A DNA stretch of 13,020 nt, from positions 1 to 13,020 of the forward strand of contig JBBIHG010000090.1 of the NCBI GenBank assembly GCA_037447125.1, in the 5' to 3' direction. Every line of letters begins with the position of its first letter. Position 1 is the first letter of the stretch. The position numbers and the translations under genes were made by a program. This DNA comes from UBA2029 sp037447125 (GTDB lineage: Bacteria; Chloroflexota; Anaerolineae; Aggregatilineales; Aggregatilineaceae). Positions 6,890-13,020 of the stretch are shown in pieces. Under the pieces are notes generated by a model. The model saw only the letters and a list, made by a program, of their open reading frames with translations. It ran no database searches and was not told the DNA's origin.

Positions 6890-8800
6890 ATGATCACCCG
6901 CCAACACCCTGTACACGCGCGCTGGATAGGGCCGGCGATGCTGGCCGTGCTGCTGCTTGCCGCGTACCTGCGCATTCATGACCTCAACGCCCAGGGCATG
7001 TGGGGCGACGAGGGCTGGTCCATCTGGCTGGCGCGCGGCGACACCCCCCGCGACCTGACGCTGACCATGGTCGCCGACCATCACGGCCCGGTCTATTCGC
7101 TGCTGCTGCGCGGCTGGGGCTTGCTGGCCGGGGAGACCGTGCTGGCCCTGCGCTGGATCACGGTGATGTTCTCCATCGCCAGCATCGCCCTGCTCTACGC
7201 GCTGGGCCGGGTGCTGTTCAACCCGGCGGCGGGCGTGGGCGCAGCGCTGGCCTTCGCGCTGATGGACAAGCACGTGGTGCTGACCCAGGAAGTGCGCGAC
7301 TACCCGATGGTCTTTCTGACCATGATCGCCATCGCCCTGTATTACGTCCGCTGGCGGCGCAGCCCGCGCAGCGGGAACGCCTTCTGGTTCGTGGCCTGGT
7401 CGGTTTTCGGACTGTACCTGCACTACTACTGCTATATGGTCAACCTGGCCATCCTCGTCCACGGCGGGCTGACCCTGCACGAGCGAACGGCGCGGCGCCA
7501 CTTCCTGGCCCTCAACGGGCTGATCGCGCTGGCCTTCGCCCCCTGGCTGCCGGTGGTCATCTACCAGTTCATCGGCACGCCGGTAGACAGCGAAGTGCTG
7601 ACCATTCACGGGATGCCGCTCAACCGCCACACCATCGAGTACCTGGCCAGCGAGTCCTTCGGCAAGCCCATCGCGCTCTATGCGTTGCTGATGGTCGTGG
7701 GAGCGTGGGGGCCGCTGAGTGAGCGCCTGCCGGGGTCGCTGGGCCGCCTCCCGCGCGACCGGCGGCTCTCCGGCGCGCTGCTGGGGGTGCTGTGGTTCGC
7801 CGTGCCGATCCTGATCACCTGGGCGCTGCACACGCGCTACCCGCTGCTCACCGACCGCAACATCTCGGTGATCATGCCGGCCATCGCCCTGCTGGTGGGG
7901 GCCGGGCTGGCTGCGTTCGAGCGGTTTGGGGGCGCCTTCCTCGCGGCGCTGATCCTCGCCAACGGCCTGCTGACGACCAGCGCCTACTTCGACAAGCCGC
8001 CCTGGCGCGAGATGGCCGCAGACGTCAGCGCGGCCTACCCCGGCGGCGAGCCGGTGCTGCTGGATGTCGAGGGGGAGCACGCCGCGCTGTGGTACCACCT
8101 GACGCTCGAATTGCCCGTGGATGTGCAGCGCGTCGTTAACCTGCTGCCATCCGAAGCAGAGGGCGAAGACCTGGCCGTGTCGCTCTACGACCTGCGCAAG
8201 CGCTATGGGGGCCGCTTCATCCCGCGCCTGCAACGCATCCTGGCCGAGACGGACGGGCTGTGGCTGGCTTATTGGGGCGACAAAGCCAAGAAGCACGACG
8301 TGCTCGACGCGCTGGCGGCGGGCGGATTCATCCGCACGGGAACGCTCGAATACGAGCATCACGGCTACCCGATCTACGCCTACCGTTACGACCGGGCGGA
8401 CTCATTCGACGCGCCGCCCGCCGAATACGGCCCCATCGCCCTGCGCCGCGCTGCCTTGCCGGACGCCGCTCGCCCCGGCGAGACGATTCACGCCCTGCTG
8501 TGGTGGAGCGCCAGCGACCCGCCCCCTGCCGACTACACCGTGTCCGTCTTCCTGCTCGACGCGGCGGGCGCGCTGCGCGCGCAGCACGACGGCTTCCCCG
8601 CCGGGGGGGGCCGCCCGACCTCGGCCTGGCAGCCCGGTGAGATCGTCTTCGACGCGCACAGCATCCGCCTGCCCGCCGACCTGCCGCCCGGCGAGTACAC
8701 AGTCGGCGTCAAGCTGTACACGTGGTGGGGCGGGGAGATTCTGCCCGCCGATGACGGCACGGAATACGCCGCAGTGGGGACGATCACGGTGCGCCAGTGA
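6890..8800 (+). CDS. GT39/ArnT-like membrane glycosyltransferase (GT-C fold), 636 aa
   Basis: The protein is a polytopic membrane enzyme of the PMT_2/GT39 type, which moves a sugar from a lipid-phosphate carrier to a protein or lipid outside the membrane. The N-terminus is basic and is followed by the first membrane helix (13-28). The catalytic-loop motif is MWGDEGWSIWLA with Asp40-Glu41. DHHGPVYSLLLRGW (63-76) and QEVRDYPM (133-140) are further family motifs. About ten membrane helices run to residue 364. The remaining part is soluble; residues about 505-636 form a beta-rich domain (ARPGETIHALLWWSAS, then LPPGEYTVGVKLYTWWGG) that may bind carbohydrate or the acceptor. I start at ATG 6890, the first Met after the XRE gene, although a Met at 6938 is an alternative. 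The open frame continues upstream through the XRE gene, but that is a shadow. Confidence 0.85.
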   Translation: MITRQHPVHARWIGPAMLAVLLLAAYLRIHDLNAQGMWGDEGWSIWLARGDTPRDLTLTMVADHHGPVYSLLLRGWGLLAGETVLALRWITVMFSIASIALLYALGRVLFNPAAGVGAALAFALMDKHVVLTQEVRDYPMVFLTMIAIALYYVRWRRSPRSGNAFWFVAWSVFGLYLHYYCYMVNLAILVHGGLTLHERTARRHFLALNGLIALAFAPWLPVVIYQFIGTPVDSEVLTIHGMPLNRHTIEYLASESFGKPIALYALLMVVGAWGPLSERLPGSLGRLPRDRRLSGALLGVLWFAVPILITWALHTRYPLLTDRNISVIMPAIALLVGAGLAAFERFGGAFLAALILANGLLTTSAYFDKPPWREMAADVSAAYPGGEPVLLDVEGEHAALWYHLTLELPVDVQRVVNLLPSEAEGEDLAVSLYDLRKRYGGRFIPRLQRILAETDGLWLAYWGDKAKKHDVLDALAAGGFIRTGTLEYEHHGYPIYAYRYDRADSFDAPPAEYGPIALRRAALPDAARPGETIHALLWWSASDPPPADYTVSVFLLDAAGALRAQHDGFPAGGGRPTSAWQPGEIVFDAHSIRLPADLPPGEYTVGVKLYTWWGGEILPADDGTEYAAVGTITVRQ

Positions 8801-8808
8801 GGAGAGGC

Positions 8809-8982
8809 TCACCGCAGAGNNNNNNNNNNNNNNNNNNNNNNNNNNNNNNNNNNNNNNNNNNNNNNNNNNNNNNNNNNNNNNNNNNNNNNNNNNNNNNNNN
8901 NNNNNNNNNNNNNNNNNNNACGCAGAGAAGAACTTACGAAGATTCTCTGCTTTTCTCCGCGCTCTCTGTGCCTCTGCGGTGA
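8809..8982. repeat. Long CACCGCAGAG-type inverted repeat interrupted by the gap
   Basis: The outer arms TCACCGCAGAG (8809-8819) and CTCTGCGGTGA (8972-8982) are perfect complements. An inner pair, GCAGAGAA (8922-8929) and TTCTCTGC (8943-8950), closes a 13-nt loop. The right arm between them (8951-8971) has no visible partner, which must lie in the N run. From general knowledge, palindromes of this CACCGCAGAG type are scattered between genes in several bacterial phyla. It sits between the ends of two convergent genes and may serve as a two-way terminator. The rest of 8801-9045 shows no gene. Confidence 0.8.
8820..8919. other. Assembly gap of exactly 100 N
   Basis: The run is exactly 100 N bases, the usual placeholder for a gap of unknown size, so its length should not be taken as real. 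It falls within the left arm of a hairpin repeat, where assemblers often fail. Reading frames that cross it are artefacts. Confidence 0.98.
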
Positions 8983-9045
8983 TGCTTTGCCCCAGAAATG
9001 AAATGTGCCCCGTAGAAGAGGGCCAGGCTGTCATTGGGAGGCCTG

Positions 9046-10587
9046 CTAAGGGCCGCCCCCCTGAACGGTCCAGCCGCGACGATCATCCGTTGGTTTTGTG
9101 GGCGCCGACCACGAGGGCTGTTGCGTCGTCTTCCAGCGGACGGTGACGGTCGTCCCCTGGCCTATGCCCGGACTGCTGATGGCGATCTGGCCGCCGTAGG
9201 TCTCGACGATGGACCTGGCCAGCGCCAGGCCCAGGCCCGTCCCGGGGATGGCGCGTGAGCGCGAGCGGTCCGCCCGGTAGAAGCGCTCGAAGACGCGCTC
9301 CAGATGCTCTGGCGCGATGCCCTGTCCCGTGTCGGTGATCGTGGACAGCGCGTCCTGGCCGTCCAGGGTGATGCGCCACAGGACATGCCCGCCGGGCGGC
9401 GTGTACTTGAGGGCGTTATCCAGCAGGTTGCGGAAGACGACCGTCAGGTGGGTCAGGCTGGCGCTGATGGGCAGCGGCTCGCGCCCGACCACGTCGAGCG
9501 CCAGAGCGATCCCGCGCTCAGCCGCCTGGCCGGACAGCGTCTGGATCAGGCTCTGGGCGAAGCGGGCCAGATCAATCTGCTCGCTGCCCAGCTCGGCCCG
9601 TCCGGCGTCGAAGCGCGATAGCAGGATCAGGTCCTCGATCAGCCTGCTCAGGTGGACCAGTTCTTCGTCCAGCTCGCGGATGTACTGCTCGCGGGTGGCG
9701 GGGTCCAGGCTGGACTCCTGGCGCAGCGCCTCGGTGCGCAGACGCATCGTCGTCAGGGGAGTGCGCAGCTCGTGTGAGGTATTGCTGGCGAAGGATCGCT
9801 GTTCTTCGATCATGGCCTGCACGCGCTCAGCCATCTGGTTGAAGGCGCGAGCCACTGCGACAATCTCGTCATGTCCCTCGTAGGCGACGCGGTGCGATAG
9901 CTCGCCGCGCGAAAACCTGATCGCCGAGTCGCGCAGCTTTTCCAGCGGGCGGATCAACGAGGTGGAGAGCCAGGTACCGGCGATGAGCGCCACAGCGGTG
10001 ACGGCCAGGACGCCCAGCGCCAGCCCTCGCCAGCGCTCGCGCACCGCTTCTCGGAGCACGCTCTCTGGCACGCTGAGCTGGAGGTACCCGATCAGCAGCG
10101 AGCCGTCGGTGACCGGGGCGGCAGTGAACAGCGTTCTGCGCCCGGTCTCGTCATTGCGCCGGGTTACCAGGACCGAATCGCGACTCGCGGCGATCAGTTC
10201 TTGATAGGCGCGCAGATTGTTGGGCAGGGGCCAGTTCTGGTTGGCCATCATCATCATACCCTGCCGGAAGCGTTCGCCGCGCTCAGAGGTCGAGTCGCGG
10301 CCCGTGCTGAAGAGAATCAGCCTGAAGCGCGTATCAGAGCGCGCGCTCAGGCTGTTCAGAACCTCGACAAGCATGTCCTCAGTTAGTTCGTTATCGGCCT
10401 GAGCGCGCGCAGCTTCGGTCAAACCACGGGCGATGAGGACGACCTCATTGGCCAGCCCCCGCTCGAAATCGTGGCGCGCGGCGTCGGAGATCTGCCGCCC
10501 GGCCAGCAGGGCCAAGCCGCCAAAGCCCAGCACGATCAGACCGGCGTAGGCGGCAATCAGGCGGAAGCGCAAGCTGTGCACAGTCAT
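9046..10587 (-). CDS. HAMP-domain sensor histidine kinase, 513 aa
   Basis: This is a membrane sensor kinase. Helix 1 is at about 8-30 and helix 2 at about 187-207, enclosing an extracytoplasmic sensor of about 155 residues, followed by HAMP (about 207-260). The HisKA box is FASNTSHELRTPLTTMRLR with phospho-acceptor His272. The ATPase domain has FRNLLDNALKYTPPGG (N box, 385-400), DTGQGIA (419-425), ERFYRADRS (434-442) and GTGLGLALA (449-457), so all catalytic boxes are intact. The sensor contains a run of four Met (111-114) followed by ANQNWPLP. I start at ATG 10587, where GAGGAC, overlapping the regulator's stop codon, gives the ribosome site; the frame opens at 10623 but that would overlap the regulator. 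It lies 7 nt after the response regulator gene and is clearly in the same operon. Confidence 0.93.
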   Translation of the reverse strand: MTVHSLRFRLIAAYAGLIVLGFGGLALLAGRQISDAARHDFERGLANEVVLIARGLTEAARAQADNELTEDMLVEVLNSLSARSDTRFRLILFSTGRDSTSERGERFRQGMMMMANQNWPLPNNLRAYQELIAASRDSVLVTRRNDETGRRTLFTAAPVTDGSLLIGYLQLSVPESVLREAVRERWRGLALGVLAVTAVALIAGTWLSTSLIRPLEKLRDSAIRFSRGELSHRVAYEGHDEIVAVARAFNQMAERVQAMIEEQRSFASNTSHELRTPLTTMRLRTEALRQESSLDPATREQYIRELDEELVHLSRLIEDLILLSRFDAGRAELGSEQIDLARFAQSLIQTLSGQAAERGIALALDVVGREPLPISASLTHLTVVFRNLLDNALKYTPPGGHVLWRITLDGQDALSTITDTGQGIAPEHLERVFERFYRADRSRSRAIPGTGLGLALARSIVETYGGQIAISSPGIGQGTTVTVRWKTTQQPSWSAPTKPTDDRRGWTVQGGGP

Positions 10588-10594
10588 GGTGTCC

Positions 10595-11284
10595 TCACCC
10601 GGCCACGAAGCGGTAGCCCACACTACGCACGGTCTGGATCAGCCGGGGGTTGCCGGGGTCATCCTCCAGCTTCTCGCGCAGCCAGCGGATGTGCACATCG
10701 AGTGTGCGCATGTCGCCCAGCCAGTCGGTGCCCCACACCTCGTCGAAGATCTCGGCCCGCGAGACGACTTCGCCGGCCCGCGCCATCAGCAGGCTGAGCA
10801 GCTCGAACTCCTTGTAGCGCAGCGCCAGGGTCGTGCCTCCTTTAGCGACCTGGCGGGTGTCGAAGTTCAACTCGATCTCCCCGATCGCGATGATCTGCGG
10901 GCGTTTCGGGTGGCGCGCATCCATCTCCACTCGCCGCAGCAGGGCCTTGATGCGCGCGATCAGCTCGCGCGTGCTGAAGGGTTTGGTCAGGTAGTCGTCG
11001 GCGCCAAGCTCAAGGCCCAGCACGCGATCGATCTCGTCGCTGAGCGCGGTCAGCATCAGCACCGGCACCGTGCTGCGTTGGCGCAGCGCCTTGCACACTT
11101 CCCAGCCGTCCATGCCTGGCAGCAGAATGTCCAGGATGACCAGCTCGCAGCCCGTCTCGCGGGCCAGCCGCAGCCCGGTGACTCCGTCGGTGGCCGTCTG
11201 AACCTGGTAGCCGGCGGCGGTCAGCGCGCGCACGACAGGCCCGCGAATGAGCGGATCGTCCTCGATCAGCAGAATGTGGGTCAC
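10595..11284 (-). CDS. OmpR/PhoB-family response regulator, 229 aa
   Basis: The receiver domain (1-118) has the acidic pair Asp9-Asp10, the phospho-acceptor Asp52 in VILDILLPGMDG, Thr79 in LMLTA and Lys101 in TKPF. The winged-helix DNA-binding domain (about 131-228) ends with LDVHIRWLREKLEDDPGNPRLI and SVGYRFV, typical of OmpR/PhoB proteins. The start is GTG at 11284: the protein then begins THILLIEDD as expected, and AGGAG (11290-11294) lies 5 nt upstream. The open frame runs on to 11392, but that extension crosses the promoter region and has no regulator homology. It is first in an operon with the histidine kinase and is divergent from the PDZ-protein gene. OmpR-type regulators bind paired direct half-sites, and a candidate lies at 11351-11379. 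Confidence 0.95.
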   Translation of the reverse strand: MTHILLIEDDPLIRGPVVRALTAAGYQVQTATDGVTGLRLARETGCELVILDILLPGMDGWEVCKALRQRSTVPVLMLTALSDEIDRVLGLELGADDYLTKPFSTRELIARIKALLRRVEMDARHPKRPQIIAIGEIELNFDTRQVAKGGTTLALRYKEFELLSLLMARAGEVVSRAEIFDEVWGTDWLGDMRTLDVHIRWLREKLEDDPGNPRLIQTVRSVGYRFVAG

Positions 11285-11317
11285 AGTGGCTCCTGTGTGC
11301 TGCAGCGGACTGCACTC

Positions 11318-11346
11318 ATTGTGACACTGTCTGCGAGGGCGATCAA
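11318..11346 (-). promoter_or_regulatory. Promoter TTGATC-N17-CACAAT for the two-component operon
   Basis: On the minus strand TTGATC (11346-11341) is followed after exactly 17 bp by CACAAT (11323-11318). Transcription would begin near 11311, about 27 nt before the GTG start of the regulator. Confidence 0.5.
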
Positions 11347-11350
11347 GCGC

Positions 11351-11379
11351 CCTTAACATGGCTTTAAGGTTATTTGAGG
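11351..11379. promoter_or_regulatory. Candidate operator: CCTTAA-N7-TTAAGG with 11-bp TTAA periodicity
   Basis: CCTTAA (11351-11356) and TTAAGG (11364-11369) form a perfect dyad. The same bases also read as direct TTAA half-sites 11 bp apart (11353 and 11364), with a weaker third, TTGAGG, near 11374. Direct half-sites repeated every 10-11 bp are what OmpR/PhoB-type regulators bind. The element begins 5 bp beyond the -35 of the regulator's own promoter and ends 8 bp before the -35 region of the PDZ gene. The regulator identity is inferred from position. Confidence 0.5.
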
Positions 11380-11387
11380 CGGCGATA

Positions 11388-11416
11388 ACCACAGGGCAGG
11401 GCGAAGGCCGTAAAGT
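11388..11416 (+). promoter_or_regulatory. Weak promoter ACCACA-N17-TAAAGT for the PDZ gene
   Basis: TAAAGT (11411-11416) matches TATAAT at four of six positions, and ACCACA lies 17 bp upstream with three of six matches. A weak -35 directly beside a possible operator is typical of an activator-dependent promoter. The predicted leader is about 68 nt. Confidence 0.35.
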
Positions 11417-11436
11417 AGGGTCACTTCATTGGAGCA

Positions 11437-11466
11437 GCCCGGCGCAAGCCCCTCAGGCAGCCGGGC
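11437..11466 (+). promoter_or_regulatory. Leader hairpin upstream of the PDZ gene
   Basis: GCCCGGC (11437-11443) pairs with GCCGGGC (11460-11466) across a 16-nt loop in the predicted 5' leader. It ends 10 nt before the GGAGG ribosome site (11477-11481). It may stabilise the mRNA or affect translation. I could not match the leader to a known riboswitch class. Confidence 0.35.
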
Positions 11467-11490
11467 AAGGGAAACCGGAGGATAAACGGT

Positions 11491-12357
11491 ATGCGTAAGG
11501 TGACAATGATCAGTCTGGTGGCGATCCTGGCGCTCTCGGCAGTGCTCACCGGCACGATCCTGGCCCAAGACGACGGCACAGCGACCGAGTCCACGGCCTG
11601 GCTGGGGATCAGTTTCGTCGAGACCAGCGAGGGCATCGTAGTACGGCGCGTGGTGACGGGTTCGCCGGCAGCCGCCGGCGGGTTGCTGATTGGCGATGTG
11701 CTTGTCAGCATTGATGGCGCGGCGGTCGAATCGGCGGAGGGTCTGCTCGAGATCGTCGCCAGCCACGCGCCCGGCGATACAGTCGCCATCGTCGTGCTGC
11801 GCAGCGGCGCCGAACGGACGCTCGAAGTCGAGTTGGGCACAACTCCTGCCGAGCTGCGCAGGAACTACCTGGGCCCCTATATCAGTGCCAATGTGGACCC
11901 GCTGGTGCTGGCCGAGATGGTGCTGCACGTGGAGTTGGACGCAGTTGACGGCGGCTATCAGGTGCTCGCCGGGCGGATGCGCATGGCCTCCGACCTGGAG
12001 GTGGGCGATGTGATCACCGCGGTCAATGGCACGCCGGTGAGCGAGGTAGACTGGGTCGCGCTCGTGACCGAGCTGGCTCAGTCGGATGACGCAACGCTGA
12101 CGCTCACCGTGCTGCGCGATGGCGAAGAGCTGGCCATTGACAGCGCGCTGTTTGGCGGTTTCTTCCAGCGGGGGATGATGGACTGCGCTGGCGGCTTCTG
12201 CCAGGGGATGATGGAGCGCTTCGGCGGATCGAGAGGAGATAGGTTCCGCGGGCATGGCGGCTTTCGTGGCAACATGCCGCCGGTAGCGCCGGGTGCCGGG
12301 ACGTCGGGCATGGGCATGGGTATGGCCGCGCCCGTCGAGAGCGGCACGCCAGCGTAG
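11491..12357 (+). CDS. Secreted two-PDZ-domain protein with Met/Cys/Gly-rich tail, 288 aa
   Basis: Residues 1-25 are a signal peptide (MRKV, a hydrophobic core, then ILA|QDD) without a lipobox, so the mature protein is exported and soluble. The first PDZ domain is at about 37-115 (WLGISFVE, then SPAAAGGLLIGDVLVSIDGAAV), and a more degenerate second one at about 128-218 (ASDLEVGDVITAVNGTPVSEVDW). There is no protease domain, unlike DegP/HtrA. The tail has MMDCAGGFCQGMM (229-241), with two Cys framed by two Met pairs, then an Arg/Gly/Phe/His stretch (247-260) and MGMGM (274-278); this could bind a soft metal such as Cu(I), which is inference. GGAGG (11477-11481) sets the start. It is divergent from the two-component operon and may be its target or a periplasmic partner of the sensor. 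A hairpin follows 34 nt after the stop. Confidence 0.85.
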   Translation: MRKVTMISLVAILALSAVLTGTILAQDDGTATESTAWLGISFVETSEGIVVRRVVTGSPAAAGGLLIGDVLVSIDGAAVESAEGLLEIVASHAPGDTVAIVVLRSGAERTLEVELGTTPAELRRNYLGPYISANVDPLVLAEMVLHVELDAVDGGYQVLAGRMRMASDLEVGDVITAVNGTPVSEVDWVALVTELAQSDDATLTLTVLRDGEELAIDSALFGGFFQRGMMDCAGGFCQGMMERFGGSRGDRFRGHGGFRGNMPPVAPGAGTSGMGMGMAAPVESGTPA

Positions 12358-12391
12358 AGAACTGGCAGCGCGCACCAACAGGCATACACCA

Positions 12392-12414
12392 CCGGGGGCT
12401 GAAACAGCCCCCGG
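12392..12414 (+). terminator. Strong hairpin after the PDZ gene
   Basis: CCGGGGGCTG (12392-12401) and CAGCCCCCGG (12405-12414) form a perfect 10-bp stem with an AAA loop, 34 nt after the stop codon. CACC and GGTG just outside can extend it with mismatches. There is no T-run, so it may act as a U-tract-less terminator or as an mRNA-stabilising 3' hairpin. Confidence 0.6.
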
Positions 12415-12500
12415 ACTGGTGATGGAAGTTCGGTGCATGGTGTGAATGAGGTGAGGAAGATGAAACAGTCGGGGCGAATTCTCCCGGCTGCGGCGTGCCC

Positions 12501-12535
12501 GTAGCACTGCCGCGGGCGACGCCCGTCTGGCCTAC
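12501..12535. repeat. Small imperfect hairpin in the intergenic region
   Basis: An inner CGGGC-gac-GCCCG stem (12513-12525) is framed by GTAG (12501-12504) and CTAC (12532-12535). It lies in the 268-nt non-coding stretch 12358-12625. It could be a degenerate intergenic palindrome; no function is evident. Confidence 0.3.
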
Positions 12536-12549
12536 CAGGACAGCGAACT

Positions 12550-12578
12550 TTGACGATCTGGCCCCCGCGCTGTAAGCT
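12550..12578 (+). promoter_or_regulatory. Promoter TTGACG-N17-TAAGCT for the DNPH1-like gene
   Basis: TTGACG (12550-12555) matches the -35 consensus at five of six positions. TAAGCT (12573-12578) follows after 17 bp but matches the -10 at only three of six. Transcription from near 12585 would give a leader of about 41 nt with the GGGGAGG ribosome site (12611-12617). Confidence 0.45.
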
Positions 12579-12625
12579 GTATCCTGCAGATGGGCGGCAG
12601 CACAGGTTGTGGGGAGGCGGATCGG

Positions 12626-13020
12626 ATGAACATCTACTTCTGCGGATCAATACGCGGCGGGCGCGACCTCCAGCCAGTCTACGCCGCCCTGGTCAATCAC
12701 CTTGAGGGCCGGGGGCATGCCGTCCCCACCGCGCATGTGGCCGCGCCAGACGTGCTCGGCAACGAGCGCGGGTACTCGCCTGAAGAGATCTATCAGCGCG
12801 ATGTCGAGTGGCTGGGCGCGTGCGATGCCGTGATCGCCGAAGTTACCCAGCCGTCGCTGGGCGTGGGCTACGAGATCGCCTATGCGCTGCACCAGGCGGG
12901 CAAGCCGGTGCTGTGCCTGTGCCAGGCAGGGACGCCTCTCTCGGCGATGATTCTGGGGAATGGCGACCCGCTGCTGCGGCTGGTCTTCTACCACGACGTG
13001 GAAGAGGCGCTGGCGGCGGT
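12626..13020 (+). CDS. DNPH1/RCL-like 2'-deoxynucleoside 5'-phosphate N-hydrolase (partial, runs off the right edge)
   Basis: The first 131 residues are present with no stop. They match the RCL/DNPH1 branch of the nucleoside 2-deoxyribosyltransferase family very well: MNIYFCGSIRGGR (1-13), AHVAAPDVLG (36-45), RDVEWLGACDAVIAEVTQPS (58-77), GVGYEIAYAL (79-88) and PLSAMILG (104-111). Glu83 in GVGYE corresponds to the catalytic Glu of human DNPH1, Asp59 to the conserved Asp before EWL, and Ser106 to the phosphate-contacting Ser of LSAMI. Family members cleave the N-glycosidic bond of deoxynucleoside monophosphates, releasing base and deoxyribose 5-phosphate, and clean modified nucleotides from the pool. 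The related MilB/BlsM enzymes act on CMP, so substrate preference is open. Family length is about 140-170 residues, so only the C-terminal end is missing. GGGGAGG lies 8 nt before the ATG. Confidence 0.9.
   Translation, partial: MNIYFCGSIRGGRDLQPVYAALVNHLEGRGHAVPTAHVAAPDVLGNERGYSPEEIYQRDVEWLGACDAVIAEVTQPSLGVGYEIAYALHQAGKPVLCLCQAGTPLSAMILGNGDPLLRLVFYHDVEEALAA

Noticed and set aside
6746..8362. 538-codon open frame on the minus strand opposite the GT39-like gene
   Set aside because: It is antisense to a protein with clear membrane helices and family motifs. Its translation is a Gln/Arg/Gly/His-rich string with no hydrophobic core, as expected of a stop-poor shadow frame in G/C-rich DNA.
8121..9146. 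Open frames crossing the N run
   Set aside because: They are continuous only because N bases cannot give stop codons; they overlap real genes in other frames.
11285..11392. N-terminal extension of the response regulator
   Set aside because: The receiver fold begins at THILLIEDD; the extension spans the predicted promoter and operator, and GTG 11284 has its own AGGAG.
11423..11490. Possible riboswitch (c-di-GMP or cobalamin type) in the PDZ leader
   Set aside because: Only scattered fragments recall those classes; the conserved core elements are not present in order.
12460..12504. 14-codon mini-ORF (MKQSGRILPAAACP) after the PDZ gene
   Set aside because: It has a purine-rich upstream stretch but is too short to judge, shows no motif and lies in a hairpin-rich non-coding stretch.
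11353..12507. 384-codon minus-strand frame opposite the PDZ protein
   Set aside because: It is antisense to a protein with a signal peptide and PDZ motifs, and it runs through the divergent promoter region and the hairpin at 12392-12414.
1..13020. CRISPR array, tRNA/rRNA genes, insertion sequences, phage or known defence operon
   Set aside because: No regularly spaced repeats, cloverleaf sequences, transposase or integrase motifs were seen. The Uma2 genes alone do not make a defence system.

Overview
The window looks like chromosomal DNA from a high-GC bacterium, most likely a member of the Chloroflexota (Anaerolineae-like). This assignment is an inference. It rests on strong G/C third-position bias, tandem Uma2-family genes, a GT39-type transferase with a C-terminal beta-rich domain, short GTAYAAT promoter elements, and hairpin-forming intergenic repeats. 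A run of exactly 100 N bases (8820-8919) marks a scaffold gap, so this is a draft or metagenome assembly. I see no RNA genes, CRISPR array, transposase or phage genes.

Layout. Positions 1-173 hold a TTGGT-type inverted repeat and the leader of a large cytoplasmic (alpha/alpha)6 glycoside hydrolase-like gene (174-2651). A promoter that overlaps its stop codon leads into two tandem, recently duplicated Uma2-family genes (2679-3227 and 3278-3829). A short hairpin at 3836-3858 separates these from a convergent, unusual fusion gene on the minus strand (3882-5804), which joins a GHMP sugar kinase to a GalU-type nucleotidylyltransferase. A divergent intergenic region (5805-6098) leads to a tandem-XRE regulator (6099-6833). 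Next comes a membrane GT39-like glycosyltransferase (6890-8800), which appears to be expressed from a nearly leaderless transcript.

The convergent junction at 8801-9045 carries a long CACCGCAGAG-type hairpin repeat in which the assembly broke. To its right, on the minus strand, lies a two-component system: an OmpR-type response regulator (10595-11284) followed 7 nt later by a HAMP histidine kinase (9046-10587). It is divergent from a secreted two-PDZ protein whose tail is rich in Met, Cys, Gly and His (11491-12357). A CCTTAA-N7-TTAAGG element sits between the two promoters and is a natural candidate for the regulator's binding site. After a strong hairpin (12392-12414), the window ends inside a DNPH1/RCL-type nucleotide N-glycosidase gene (12626 to the edge).

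How the genes work together. The glycosidase, the kinase-nucleotidylyltransferase and the membrane glycosyltransferase all belong to carbohydrate metabolism, but each seems to have its own promoter, so a single pathway is not shown. The clearest functional unit is the two-component system with its divergent PDZ protein, which looks like an envelope-sensing module. The most biochemically distinctive gene is the kinase-nucleotidylyltransferase fusion, predicted to turn a free sugar into a UDP-sugar with one polypeptide.
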